From NCBI RefSeq assembly GCF_005765165.1, contig NZ_VCIW01000025.1, positions 1 through 64,000 on the forward strand: a DNA stretch of 64,000 bases. The letters are read 5' to 3'. The notes below the pieces were generated by a model. That model saw only the letters and a program-made list of their open reading frames with translations, was not told where the DNA came from and made no database searches. The translations under genes and the position numbers were made by a program. The stretch is from Paenibacillus antri. Lineage in GTDB: Bacteria > Bacillota > Bacilli > Paenibacillales > YIM-B00363. Shown piece by piece: positions 43,564 to 52,730 of this stretch (position 1 is the stretch's first letter; each line of letters starts with the position of its first letter).

Positions 43564-45861
43564 TTGCCATACGGTATAGAAAAAGAGGGGCTCATCGCTT
43601 ACTGGCCCTTCGACGAGCGATCGGGCTTCGACGCGGAGGATCGCGCCGGCGGCGTTCGGGACGATATCGCGTACGCATTGCGAGCGGGCAAGTATCAAGC
43701 GCCGGTCGAGCCGATGCGCCGCGAGGGCGTCGTCGGAGCGTGCTTGTCGTTCGACGGGTATTCGACGTATATCCGCAGAAGCGCATCGGCGATCCGCCCG
43801 CCCGGGGACGCGTTAACGATCCTAGCCTGGGCGGCGCCAAGAACGTACGGCCGCTGCGAGGAGGATCGCCTCGCGCCGATCGTCAATCAGCATGACCGGG
43901 AGGCGGCCGAAGGATACGCCTTCGGGTTGTGCCGCGACGGCCGTTGGTCGCTGCAGCTCGGGTGCGGCGGAGCATGGCACGAGGCGTGGTGCGTCGATCG
44001 GCCGATTCCGACGAACGCGTGGTCGTTCGTCGCGGCGACCTACGACGCCTCCGCCGGGACGATGAAGTTGTATTTGAACGGCGAAGAGGTCGCCCGCCGC
44101 GAGGTGGAGCATGCGTCCGCCATTACGCCGTACGTCGGCGACTTGTTGATCGGCCGCAACAACAAGGCCGTAATTCTGGCGGAGGCGTTCTCCCTCAATC
44201 ATTACGACGGATGGTTGGATGAACTCGCGCTTTACGACCGCGCGTTGTCCGCGGCGGAAATCGCGACCGCCTATCGGCATGGGCTGACGGCGCATGGCGG
44301 CGCGGTTCCGGCGCTTCCACCGGAGGACCTCGTTCGGTTCCGCGGGCAGCGGGCGAACGACCGGCATCGGCCGGTCTATCATTTGACGGCGCCGGCCCAT
44401 TGGATGAACGAGCCGCATGCGCCGCTCTATTTCCAAGGGAAATATCATCTGTTCTATCAATACAATCCGCAAGGGCCTTTCTGGAACCATATCCACTGGG
44501 GACATTGGGTGAGCGAGGACCTGGCGCGCTGGCGGGATTTGCCGCCCGCGCTGTCGCCCGAGGCGGGTCTCGACCCGGACGGCATCTGGTCGGGCGGCGC
44601 CTGTCTCGACGCGAAAGGCGTCCCGACGCTGTTCTATACGGCCGGCGACTTCTCTCGCTTCCCGACGCAGTCCGTCGCGCTGGCGAGGAGCGCCTATCCA
44701 GAGGATGGCGACCGCGATCTGACGCGTTGGACGAAGCATCCGACGCCCGTCGTCGAGCAGCGCGAGGACCAAGGCTTGTACGGCGAATTCCGAGACCCGT
44801 TCGTGTGGGAGGAAGACGGAACGTGGTATATGTTGGTCGGCGGGGGCGCCGGAGACGCGAGCGGCGGGACGGCCTTCGTCTACACATCGGCGGGCGACCT
44901 GCTGGATTGGACGTACCGCGGGGAGTTGTTCGTCAGCGATTACGCGAAGTTTCCGTATCTCGGCGTCATGTGGGAGCTGCCGGTGCTGCTGCCGCTGCCG
45001 ATTCGGGAAGAGGGCGGCGGTTACCGGCCGTCGGGGAAGCACGTCTTGCTCATTTGCCCGTGGGGCGAAGGCGCCAAGGTCGAGGTCAATTACTGGATCG
45101 GCGAATGGAATCGAGACGCTTGCCGGTTCGTTCCCGACCACGAGGAGCCGGGCTTGATGGACGTGGGCGATTTCCACTTTACGGGGCCGAGCGGCATGAC
45201 GGACCCGGTAACGGGACGTGCGCTGCTGTTCACGATCGCCCAAGGGGAGCGCACGCCGCATATCGATTACGACTGCGGCTGGTCCCACGGGGCGGGGCTG
45301 CCGGTGTCGTTGACGCTGCGTCCGGACGGACGGCTCGGCTTCGAGCCGATCGAGGAGCTCAGGGAACTGCGAGGCAGGAAGCTGATGGAGGCGCAAGGTT
45401 CATTGGACGCTGTGAATGCCCTTTTGGCCGGCGTCCGGGGGGACGCGTTGGAAATCCGAATCGCGTTCGAGGACGCCCGCGCGAATCGATACGGCATCGG
45501 CGTTCGACGCTCCCCGAACGGGGAGGAAGAGACGCTGCTCCGCTGCGATCGGCTGGGGGAGCGGCTCGAGGTCGATCGAGAGCGATCGACGCTCGACCCC
45601 GCGGAGCGCATCGGCGGCGTTCAAGGCGGCGGCTTCTCGCTGGAGGGGGAGACGTTGGAGCTTCTCGTTTACGTCGACCGATCGTTGATCGAATGCTACG
45701 CCAACGGGCGGGCCAGTCTGACGACGCGCGCCTATCCGTCCCGGAGCGACGCGACCGGGGTAAGGTTATGGGCCGACGGACCGATCGATCGCGTCAGCGT
45801 GGACATATGGGAGATGACCCCCGCCTTTCCAGACATCCATCAACCGACGAGGGGGAGCTGA
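43564..45861 (+). CDS. GH32-family beta-fructosidase with N-terminal LamG-like domain
   Basis: A 765-residue enzyme starting at TTG (GGGAG upstream). Residues about 5-240 form a concanavalin/LamG-like domain (LIAYWPFDERSGFDAED, LYLNGEEVARREV, LIGRNNKAV, WLDELALYDRALSAAEIA). The GH32 five-bladed propeller follows from about 275, then a C-terminal beta-sandwich (DRSLIECYANGRASLTTRAYP). Catalytic landmarks: WMNEPHAP at 280-287, FRDPFVW with D411, and WELPVL with E471. The first block normally reads WMNDPNG with Asp as nucleophile; here the position is Glu283. The RDP and E-x-P blocks are intact. No signal peptide, so it acts on imported fructo-oligosaccharides. Whether it is a normal hydrolase is uncertain because of the nucleophile change. 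Confidence 0.87.
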   Translation: MPYGIEKEGLIAYWPFDERSGFDAEDRAGGVRDDIAYALRAGKYQAPVEPMRREGVVGACLSFDGYSTYIRRSASAIRPPGDALTILAWAAPRTYGRCEEDRLAPIVNQHDREAAEGYAFGLCRDGRWSLQLGCGGAWHEAWCVDRPIPTNAWSFVAATYDASAGTMKLYLNGEEVARREVEHASAITPYVGDLLIGRNNKAVILAEAFSLNHYDGWLDELALYDRALSAAEIATAYRHGLTAHGGAVPALPPEDLVRFRGQRANDRHRPVYHLTAPAHWMNEPHAPLYFQGKYHLFYQYNPQGPFWNHIHWGHWVSEDLARWRDLPPALSPEAGLDPDGIWSGGACLDAKGVPTLFYTAGDFSRFPTQSVALARSAYPEDGDRDLTRWTKHPTPVVEQREDQGLYGEFRDPFVWEEDGTWYMLVGGGAGDASGGTAFVYTSAGDLLDWTYRGELFVSDYAKFPYLGVMWELPVLLPLPIREEGGGYRPSGKHVLLICPWGEGAKVEVNYWIGEWNRDACRFVPDHEEPGLMDVGDFHFTGPSGMTDPVTGRALLFTIAQGERTPHIDYDCGWSHGAGLPVSLTLRPDGRLGFEPIEELRELRGRKLMEAQGSLDAVNALLAGVRGDALEIRIAFEDARANRYGIGVRRSPNGEEETLLRCDRLGERLEVDRERSTLDPAERIGGVQGGGFSLEGETLELLVYVDRSLIECYANGRASLTTRAYPSRSDATGVRLWADGPIDRVSVDIWEMTPAFPDIHQPTRGS

Positions 45862-45864
45862 GCC

Positions 45865-47343
45865 ATGACGACGACTACGGCATTCAAAGAAACCTACCGG
45901 CCGCAGTTCCATTACTCGCCGCCGACCGCCTGGATGAACGATCCGAACGGCATGGTGTTTTACGAAGGGGAGTACCACCTGTTTTATCAATACCACCCGC
46001 ACGGCACGGTCTGGGGGCCGATGCATTGGGGGCATGCGGCGAGCGCCGACTTGGTCCGCTGGGAGCATCATCCGATCGCATTGATGCCCGACCGGCACGG
46101 CGCGATCTTCTCCGGCAGCGCGGTCGTAGATCGGCGGGACACGACTGGCTTCTTCGGCGGCGGTTCGGGACTCGTCGCGATGTTCACTCATCATGCGACG
46201 GATGCGGACGGCGCCGTTTCGCAGCGGCAGAGCCTTGCGTACAGCGCGGATAAGGGCCGGACCTGGACGATGTATGCGGGCAACCCGGTGCTTACGGATC
46301 GGCGCTTCGCCGACTTTCGCGACCCGAAGGTGTTCCGCGACGAGGCGAGAGACCGGTGGGGCATGGTGCTCGCGGCCGGCGATCGGATCATGATCTATCA
46401 CTCGCCGAACATGATCGATTGGACGTTCGGCAGCGAATTCGGCGCGAACGAGGGCTCGCACGACGGCGTATGGGAATGCCCGGACTTGTTCGAGCTGCCC
46501 GTGAACGGGGACGAGACGCGGAAGAAGTGGGTGCTGATCGTCAGCATCGGCGCGAAGGCGGACCGCCCGGAAGGCTCCCGAACGCAATATTTCGTCGGTT
46601 CCTTCGACGGAGAACGGTTCGCGAACGACGCGCCTCCCGAGTCGGTGTCCTGGCTCGACCACGGCCGCGACAATTATGCAGGCGTCACATGGTCGGACGT
46701 GCCCGAGACGGACGGGCGGCGGTTGTTCGTCGGCTGGATGAGCAACTGGATGTACGCCGACCGGACGCCGACCGAAGAATGGCGCGGCGCGATGACGCTG
46801 CCGCGCGAGCTCGCGCTGCGCGAAGCGGAAGGGCGCTTGACGCTCGTACAGACGCCGGTGCGGGAGCTGGGCGCGCTCCGCGAAGCGGCGCTGCGGCTAG
46901 AAGGCGGATGGCTCGATCCGACGGCGGCGAATCCGTTCGAAGGATTCGCCCTCGACCGATTCGAGATCGAAGCGGAGTTCGAGCTGCGGGACGCGAGCGA
47001 ATTCGGTTTCGCCGTCCGCTGCGGCGAAGGGGAAGAGACGCTGATCGGATACGACGCCGCGAACGGCAGCGTGTTCATCGACCGCAGGCGGTCCGGCGCG
47101 ACTGCGTTTCATGAACATTTTCCGTGTCGTCACGATGCTGCGCTGTCTCCTCGCGACGGCCGGGTCAAGCTGCGGGTGTTCGTGGATTGGTCGTCGATCG
47201 AGGCGTTCGCGAACGACGGCGAGCTCGCGATGACGGATCTCGTCTTCCCGGCCCCGTCGAGCCGCGGGCTGCGCGCGTACGCGAAGAACGGCGGCGTTCG
47301 CATCGCGTCGCTGTCGTTGTACCGCCTACAGTCGATTTGGTAG
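45865..47343 (+). CDS. GH32-family beta-fructofuranosidase
   Basis: A 492-residue enzyme with the canonical GH32 set: WMNDPNG with nucleophile D26, FRDPKVF with transition-state stabiliser D153, and WECPDLF with acid/base E204. The five-bladed propeller is followed by the C-terminal beta-sandwich (LRVFVDWSSIEAFANDGEL). It hydrolyses beta-fructosides such as levan or inulin oligosaccharides, sucrose or sucrose phosphate. No signal peptide, so it acts inside the cell. It starts 3 bases after the larger GH32 gene stop (GAGGGGGAG overlaps the end of that gene), so translation is coupled. Released fructose can be phosphorylated by the fructokinase encoded next. Confidence 0.93.
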   Translation: MTTTTAFKETYRPQFHYSPPTAWMNDPNGMVFYEGEYHLFYQYHPHGTVWGPMHWGHAASADLVRWEHHPIALMPDRHGAIFSGSAVVDRRDTTGFFGGGSGLVAMFTHHATDADGAVSQRQSLAYSADKGRTWTMYAGNPVLTDRRFADFRDPKVFRDEARDRWGMVLAAGDRIMIYHSPNMIDWTFGSEFGANEGSHDGVWECPDLFELPVNGDETRKKWVLIVSIGAKADRPEGSRTQYFVGSFDGERFANDAPPESVSWLDHGRDNYAGVTWSDVPETDGRRLFVGWMSNWMYADRTPTEEWRGAMTLPRELALREAEGRLTLVQTPVRELGALREAALRLEGGWLDPTAANPFEGFALDRFEIEAEFELRDASEFGFAVRCGEGEETLIGYDAANGSVFIDRRRSGATAFHEHFPCRHDAALSPRDGRVKLRVFVDWSSIEAFANDGELAMTDLVFPAPSSRGLRAYAKNGGVRIASLSLYRLQSIW

Positions 47344-47443
47344 CGAAATGCGGCCACTGCGGCCTCGCGGAGCGCGGCGCACGGCGGAGCCGCGTTCCGG
47401 CGCCGATTCGCCGATCGGATGCTGGGGCTAAGGAGGGAAATGT

Positions 47444-48394
47444 ATGGAATACGACGTCGTCGCGTTGGGGGAGCTGTTAATCGACTTTACGCCGTACGGC
47501 GCCGCTGAAGAGGCGTGCTTCCAGAAGAACGCGGGAGGCGCGCCGGCCAACGTGCTGGCCGCATTGGCGAAGCTGGGGAAGCGGACGGGGTTCATCGGGA
47601 AGGTCGGACGAGACCGGTTCGGCGAATATCTCGCGGGCGTGCTTGAACGGCACGGCGTATCGTCCCGCGGGGTGGCGTTCTCCGAAACCGAGCATACGAC
47701 GCTGGCCTTCGTCGAGCTGGACGAGCATGGGGAACGATCCTTCGTCTTTTATCGCAAGCCGGGCGCCGATATGACGCTGCGGGAGGACGAGATCGAATTC
47801 GATATGATCGCGAATGCGAACATCGTTCATTTCGGATCGATCTCGATGACGCACGAGCCTTCGAGAAGCGCGACCCTGAAGGCGATTCGATTCGCTCGCT
47901 CGGGCGGCGCCCTCGTCTCGTTCGACCCGAATTTGCGGCCGCCGTTATGGCCGAGCTTGGACGCCGCCCGAGCGGCGATGCTGGAAGCGATGCGGCTCGC
48001 GGACGTCGTGAAGGTGTCGGAGGAGGAGCTGGCGTTCCTTACGGGCACGGCCGATCCGGAGTCCGGCTCAAGCCTGTTGTACGAGATGTTCTCCTCGGCG
48101 CTGATTTTCGTTACGAGAGGCGCGAGCGGCTGCTTCTTCCGGGCCGGGGACCGCCGCGGCTTCGTCCCGTCGTATCCGGTGAAGCCGGTCGATACGACGG
48201 GCGCGGGGGACGCGTTCCTCGGCGGCGCGCTGTTCGGCCTGCTCGAAGCGGAGTCCCCGATCGGCGAGCTGAGCGCGGACCGTCTTCGACGAATCGCGGC
48301 TTTCGGGAATGCGGCGGGGGCGCTCGCGACGACGAGGCGCGGCGGCATTCCGGCGATGCCGAGCCATGCGGAAGTGATCGGCCTCATGGGTTAA
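47444..48394 (+). CDS. PfkB-family fructokinase
   Basis: A ribokinase-fold sugar kinase of 316 residues that phosphorylates fructose with ATP. The two family signatures are present: GGAPANVLAALAKLG near residue 30 and DTTGAGDAFLGGAL near 250, where Asp is the catalytic base and the Gly-rich segment forms the anion hole. The start LGELLIDFTPYG is typical of bacterial fructokinases. AAGGAGGG precedes the ATG. It follows the GH32 pair by 100 bases of GC-rich sequence without a visible terminator and ends the fructan operon before a strong terminator. Confidence 0.92.
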   Translation: MEYDVVALGELLIDFTPYGAAEEACFQKNAGGAPANVLAALAKLGKRTGFIGKVGRDRFGEYLAGVLERHGVSSRGVAFSETEHTTLAFVELDEHGERSFVFYRKPGADMTLREDEIEFDMIANANIVHFGSISMTHEPSRSATLKAIRFARSGGALVSFDPNLRPPLWPSLDAARAAMLEAMRLADVVKVSEEELAFLTGTADPESGSSLLYEMFSSALIFVTRGASGCFFRAGDRRGFVPSYPVKPVDTTGAGDAFLGGALFGLLEAESPIGELSADRLRRIAAFGNAAGALATTRRGGIPAMPSHAEVIGLMG

Positions 48395-48419
48395 CGAAGA
48401 CATCGCCGCTTCGCGCCAC

Positions 48420-48459
48420 GAAACTCCCTTTTCTCCGCTCAGGAGATCAAGGGAGTTTC
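48420..48459 (+). terminator. Terminator of the fructan operon
   Basis: GAAACTCCCTT (48420-48430) pairs perfectly with AAGGGAGTTTC (48449-48459), with an 18-base loop and TTG after the stem. It lies 26 bases after the fructokinase stop. Confidence 0.85.
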
Positions 48460-48569
48460 TTGCGGAAACGGGAAAAACACAATCCGATATAAAGGAATTA
48501 CAATGCAGGGCGAAACCGTTCTCCTACAATGAATAGGAACTCATTTTCCGATTCTAAGGAGGGACATTC

Positions 48570-51164
48570 ATGAAACGCATCATTCGCATCGCTATCGCCG
48601 TCGCCCTGGCGCTGCCGACCGGCTTGTCCTGGCACGACGCCCGAGCCGCGGAGCAGGTAACCGCTTATCCCGCCGTCTACGCCCTGGCGAACGCCGTCGC
48701 GGAGCAGGCGAATCCCGACACGCATCTGCCGAAGGCGCACAGCGGAGGCGGGGACGGCGCATACAACATTAAGACGAACGATACGGCGGCGCGCACCGGC
48801 TATTTTAAGTTCCGGGTGGATGCCGAACGCGTCCCGGACGACGCGAACCGCGTCTATTTCAGCTTGAAGGGCAAGTCGAACGCTTCGCAAGGCACGCTGA
48901 CGTTCCAAGTGTACGGCCTCGCCGACGACGGCTGGACGGCCGACGAGCTGCAGCACGGCGCGCTCGTCCTTTCGGAGTCGCCGCTTCTGACGTGGAATAA
49001 CGCGCCGCCGATCGACGATACCGCGGTGTTCCTCGGGACCGCGACGACGATCGAGGGCGTCGACACCGAATCGCTCATCGACGTAACGAGCTTCCTTGAG
49101 ACGCTCGGCGCCGACGGGGAAGCGACGATCGCCGTCGTCGGAACCTCGAACGGCAACGTGCAAATCTATAATTCGTACAAGACCGGAACGTTCGCGAACG
49201 AACGCGGGGAGGCCGTGCCGCGCGCGCCGACGCTGCTGCCGCAGAAAGTCGAATCGGTCGACTTCGTCGTCGATCCTTACGACATTCCGCCGCCGAACGT
49301 CACGTCCAGCGCGGACGACGGCAACATCGCCCCGAACGCGGTGGACAACAACCGCTACACTCGCTGGTCGGCCCAAAACACCGCCGAGCAAGATCAGTAC
49401 ATTACGTTCGACCTCGGCGAGCCGAAGCCGGTCGGATACGTCGGAATCGCGTTCTATAGCGGCGATTCCAGGCAGTCGTTCTTTACGCTGCAAGCGTCGA
49501 ACGACGGCGCGGTCTGGACCGACGTCGCGGCGAATGTCGCGAGCTCCGGGGCTTCGCAGCAGATCGAAGCGTTCGATCTTCACGCTTCCGAGCTGACGAC
49601 GCGATATCTCCGGTTCGTGGGGCACGGCAACAACTCGGACAACTTAAACTCGCGGGGCTGGAACAGCATTACGGAGTTTCAAGCGTACCCACCGCATCCG
49701 GACGGGGAGACGCCGGTCGTCGAAGCGCCGTACATCGAGCCGGAGCTGCCGCCGGCCGAGCCTTATGCGTTGCCGGGATTGACGAATCCGGACGGCACGC
49801 CGTACGCGGTACATACGCCGAACCCGGTGACGGGCGCGACGCTGAACGTCGTCGCGGATTTCGGCGCCGACCCCGCGGATAACGGGAACGACGATACGCC
49901 GGCCATCCTCGCGGCGATCGCGGCGGCGGACAGCGGCGACGAGGTGTACTTCCCGAACGGAACGTACAACCTGATCAGCACGATGCCGGGCGACAGCCAG
50001 ACGAACTTCCAGCTGAAGAACGGCGTCAACCTTCGCGGCGAGTCGGAGGCGGGGACCGTGCTGAAGTCGTATTTGAACGAGCCGGGCAACAGCCGAGCGA
50101 TCAAGGCGTTCAACAAAAATAACATCTATATTTCCGACTTGACGATTACCGCGCGATACGACGGCGGCTATACAACGGATCCGACCTCGCAAAATCCCGG
50201 CATCGGCGGCTTCGGCAACGGCATCTATATCGATCAATCGGGCGATCAAGGCTCTTACAACATCACGATCGAGCGGGTGACGATCGAGCATTTCCAACGC
50301 ATGGGCATTCGCATCGCCAAGAGTCACGACGTCACAGTGCGTCACAGTACGTTCCGGAAGGCGACCGACGTAGGCGGAGGCGGCGCCGGATACGGTATTT
50401 CGGTGCAGGGCACGCCGAAGGTCGACACGCTCGGGCTCCCTACCGATACGCGCCATGTCTTGATCGAGCATAACCGGTTCGAAGGCCCGTATCTCCGCCA
50501 CGGCGTCGTGGTTCAGTATTACGCGCATAACAACCTCGTCGCGTTCAATACGTTCCTGAACACGCAGCTCGACGCGATCGACCTGCACGGCGAAGACGAA
50601 TACTTGAACGAGGTCGCGTACAACCGCGTGGAGAACGTCCCGCGCGGGGGCATCGGGGTCGGCAACACGGGCGGCACGCCGCCGCTTAGTAATCATGACG
50701 CCTCCGGACCGGGCAACTACCTTCACCACAACAGCGTCGTCAATACGCGCGACGGGATCCTTGTTTACATGGGCTCGCCGGGGACGCGGATCGAAGCGAA
50801 CCTGATTACGGGCACGAAGGATTACGAAAATGCCGCCGGGATCAAAATCCTGAACGGCCCCGGCACGATCGTCAAAGACAATGTGATCGTCGGCAACGAG
50901 GCGCCCGGCTTCTGGGGCATTCTGCTGGCGCGCGATCCCGGCGACGTGAACGCGGGAACCGGCGCGGGCGCCGGCGACCCGGTCGACGTGACGCTGACCG
51001 GGAACGTCATTCGCCGCAATACGAACGGGCTGAAGATCGAGGCGGGCGAGCGCATCACGGTGTTGGGGAACGAGATCAAGCAAAATCGCGGGACGAACGT
51101 CCAGGTCGACGTTCCGCTCGCGGAGCACGACTTGAAGCTGAAGAAGGAGAAGCAGGAAAAGTAG
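48570..51164 (+). CDS. Secreted parallel beta-helix protein with discoidin domain
   Basis: An 864-residue exported protein; signal peptide MKRIIRIAIAVALALPTGLS, cut near ARAAEQ. Residues about 30-230 form a beta-sandwich (FKFRVDAERVPDDANRVYF, PLLTWNNAPPIDD) of the CBM96/DUF-type often fused to surface glycan enzymes. Residues about 240-375 are an F5/8-type C (discoidin) sugar-binding domain (NRYTRWSA, ITFDLGEPKPVGYVGIAFY, TTRYLRFVGHGNN). From about 425 a pectate-lyase-3-like start (NVVADFGADPADNGNDDTPA, DEVYFPNGTYNLIS) leads into a right-handed beta-helix with many HNRFEGP- and NLITGT-like rungs. No anchor is visible. Catalytic type (lyase, hydrolase or transferase) cannot be read from sequence. 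Its own terminator follows; AAGGAGGG precedes the ATG. Confidence 0.85.
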   Translation: MKRIIRIAIAVALALPTGLSWHDARAAEQVTAYPAVYALANAVAEQANPDTHLPKAHSGGGDGAYNIKTNDTAARTGYFKFRVDAERVPDDANRVYFSLKGKSNASQGTLTFQVYGLADDGWTADELQHGALVLSESPLLTWNNAPPIDDTAVFLGTATTIEGVDTESLIDVTSFLETLGADGEATIAVVGTSNGNVQIYNSYKTGTFANERGEAVPRAPTLLPQKVESVDFVVDPYDIPPPNVTSSADDGNIAPNAVDNNRYTRWSAQNTAEQDQYITFDLGEPKPVGYVGIAFYSGDSRQSFFTLQASNDGAVWTDVAANVASSGASQQIEAFDLHASELTTRYLRFVGHGNNSDNLNSRGWNSITEFQAYPPHPDGETPVVEAPYIEPELPPAEPYALPGLTNPDGTPYAVHTPNPVTGATLNVVADFGADPADNGNDDTPAILAAIAAADSGDEVYFPNGTYNLISTMPGDSQTNFQLKNGVNLRGESEAGTVLKSYLNEPGNSRAIKAFNKNNIYISDLTITARYDGGYTTDPTSQNPGIGGFGNGIYIDQSGDQGSYNITIERVTIEHFQRMGIRIAKSHDVTVRHSTFRKATDVGGGGAGYGISVQGTPKVDTLGLPTDTRHVLIEHNRFEGPYLRHGVVVQYYAHNNLVAFNTFLNTQLDAIDLHGEDEYLNEVAYNRVENVPRGGIGVGNTGGTPPLSNHDASGPGNYLHHNSVVNTRDGILVYMGSPGTRIEANLITGTKDYENAAGIKILNGPGTIVKDNVIVGNEAPGFWGILLARDPGDVNAGTGAGAGDPVDVTLTGNVIRRNTNGLKIEAGERITVLGNEIKQNRGTNVQVDVPLAEHDLKLKKEKQEK

Positions 51165-51196
51165 GAGATCTTGACCGCCAATCGCTAAGTCAATCC

Positions 51197-51236
51197 AAAG
51201 GCCGCTTTCCGGTTCATGCCGGGAGGCGGCCTTTTT
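51197..51236 (+). terminator. Terminator after the beta-helix gene
   Basis: AAAGGCCGC (51197-51205) pairs with GCGGCCTTT (51226-51234), with inner pairing TTCCGG/CCGGGA around the loop and a TTTTT run directly after. A classic rho-independent terminator 33 bases after the stop. Confidence 0.9.
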
Positions 51237-51354
51237 CGTTCAGGAGTATCCAATAAATCTAAATCTTTCCGGGTATCCTATGCGGCATGAGATGAAATCG
51301 CTATCGGCGAGGGAGCGGTCCGGCACTACCGAAGGAGGAACAGAGGGAGAACCC

Positions 51355-52137
51355 ATGCGAAACTTCGCGAACGACAATAGCGCAAGGCGTTTCAAAGCAT
51401 ACGTAAGCGGGTTGGGCACCACGCAGCTGCATCTGCGAAACCCCTGGATCGTCGCTTGGTGGTCGGCGGCCTTCCCCGGTTTCGGACATCTTTTGTTGTC
51501 CAAATACGTCCGCGGGTATTTATTGTTTGTTTGGGAAGTCCTCGTCAATATCAATGCCAACGTAAATTTGGCCATGGTGTATTCGTTCCAAGGGCAGCTC
51601 GATTTGGCGAAGGACGTATTGAACACGCGCTGGTTATTGGCGTATATTCCCGTTTACATTTTCGGAATATGGGACAGTTATCGCACCACTGTGGATTTAA
51701 ATAAAGTGTACCTCTTGGCGGAACGGGAAAATCACGAGTTTAACTCTTTCGCGATAGGGCCTCTCGAGATCAATTATTTGGACAAGCGAAATCCGAAAAT
51801 GTCCGTTTTGTGGTCGCTCGTGATGCCCGGCTTGGGGCAGTTATACATTCATAGGGTCGCGACGGCCGCTTTCGTCATCATATGGTTTGTAGCTTTCCTG
51901 TATCTTTCGCACGCGCTCGAAGGGGTTAGTCACTTGTTTTTAGGGCAAGTCGAACAAGCGACGGCCGTTCTGAAGCCGGAGTGGCTGTTATTTCTTCCGT
52001 CGGTCATGGGCTTCTCCGTCTATGACGCGTATGTGAATACGGTGGAGAATAACAAGCTGTTCGACAGCGAACAGAAGAAATATTTGCAGCGTCAGTACCA
52101 ACGACCGAGTTTTAGGGTAGGCAAAGGAGCGGGTTAG
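51355..52137 (+). CDS. Multi-pass membrane protein with duplicated PGxG motif
   Basis: A protein of about 260 residues that I cannot assign. It has two similar halves: WWSAAFPGFGHLLLSKYVRG near residue 40 and LWSLVMPGLGQLYIHRVATA near residue 165, each followed by one or two hydrophobic helices (YLLFVWEVLVNINANVNL; FVIIWFVAFLYLSHAL). The PG-x-G-x-L pattern recalls TM2-like small membrane domains. An Asp/Glu-rich stretch and NNKLFDSEQKKYLQ end the protein. ATG at 51355 follows GAGGGAGA; the earlier frame start at 51280 gives a low-complexity extension. It is 4 bases upstream of the next small membrane protein, so the two are co-translated and may work together. Not obviously linked to fructan use. 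Confidence 0.75.
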   Translation: MRNFANDNSARRFKAYVSGLGTTQLHLRNPWIVAWWSAAFPGFGHLLLSKYVRGYLLFVWEVLVNINANVNLAMVYSFQGQLDLAKDVLNTRWLLAYIPVYIFGIWDSYRTTVDLNKVYLLAERENHEFNSFAIGPLEINYLDKRNPKMSVLWSLVMPGLGQLYIHRVATAAFVIIWFVAFLYLSHALEGVSHLFLGQVEQATAVLKPEWLLFLPSVMGFSVYDAYVNTVENNKLFDSEQKKYLQRQYQRPSFRVGKGAG

Positions 52138-52141
52138 GAAA

Positions 52142-52606
52142 ATGATGCAAGTGTTTTCTACATTCGAACACTCTATGTACTTGGAATTGGCAATCTCGTC
52201 GCTGGAGAAGTTCGGGATTCCCAAGGATCGGATCTTTGCGGTCCCGCTCGCCAATCGGACGGAGGAGCGGACGCTCGTAGACACGCTGCATCGATCGGAC
52301 GGAGTGTCGTTGATCGATCTCGGCATGGCGCTGGCGACGGCTTTCTCCGTCATCGGCGCCAGCATCGGCTTCGTGCTGGCTTGGGGGCCTATCTATTGGG
52401 GCTTGATCGGCGGCGCGGCAGGGTTCGTCATAGGATTGGGCATCAAGCTCTTCTATATTAAAGTGATCAAAGCGAAGCAACGCCTCTTGAAAGGAAAGCA
52501 TGCCGAGGTGATTCTCGTGGTCGACTGCGATGAAACCAAGGCGGAAAAGGTCGAGTCGATATTGTGGGATCACCTAGCGTTAGGCGTGTCGAAGGTAAAG
52601 ACGTAA
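52142..52606 (+). CDS. Small two-helix membrane protein
   Basis: A 154-residue protein. Residues 1-50 are soluble (FEHSMYLELAISSLEKFGI), followed by two membrane helices (LGMALATAFSVIGASIGFV and WGLIGGAAGFVIGLGIKLF) and a soluble tail containing HAEVILVVDCDETKAEKVES. The two soluble halves resemble a split ferredoxin-like (beta-alpha-beta) domain as seen in some stress-related membrane proteins. No name is justified. It begins 4 bases after the preceding membrane protein, a coupled pair. ATG at 52145 is an equally good start. Confidence 0.72.
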   Translation: MMQVFSTFEHSMYLELAISSLEKFGIPKDRIFAVPLANRTEERTLVDTLHRSDGVSLIDLGMALATAFSVIGASIGFVLAWGPIYWGLIGGAAGFVIGLGIKLFYIKVIKAKQRLLKGKHAEVILVVDCDETKAEKVESILWDHLALGVSKVKT

Positions 52607-52632
52607 GATTGTTGAATGATATCGATTAATGC

Positions 52633-52693
52633 TTGACATTCCTCCAAAGGGCTAATGTATAATAACAAACGATATAAAAAGGTTATCGTTTGT
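52633..52693 (+). promoter_or_regulatory. GH172 promoter and 10-bp inverted-repeat operator
   Basis: TTGACA (52633-52638) and TATAAT (52658-52663) are 19 bases apart, a long but usable spacing. Directly after the -10, ACAAACGATA (52665-52674) and TATCGTTTGT (52684-52693) form a perfect 10-bp inverted repeat with a 9-base gap, covering the start of transcription. The sequence differs from the fructan LacI operators, so a different regulator outside this window probably acts here. Confidence 0.8.
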
Positions 52694-52730
52694 AGAAAGT
52701 CATTCGCTTCTATTTTGGGAGGGTGTCGCC

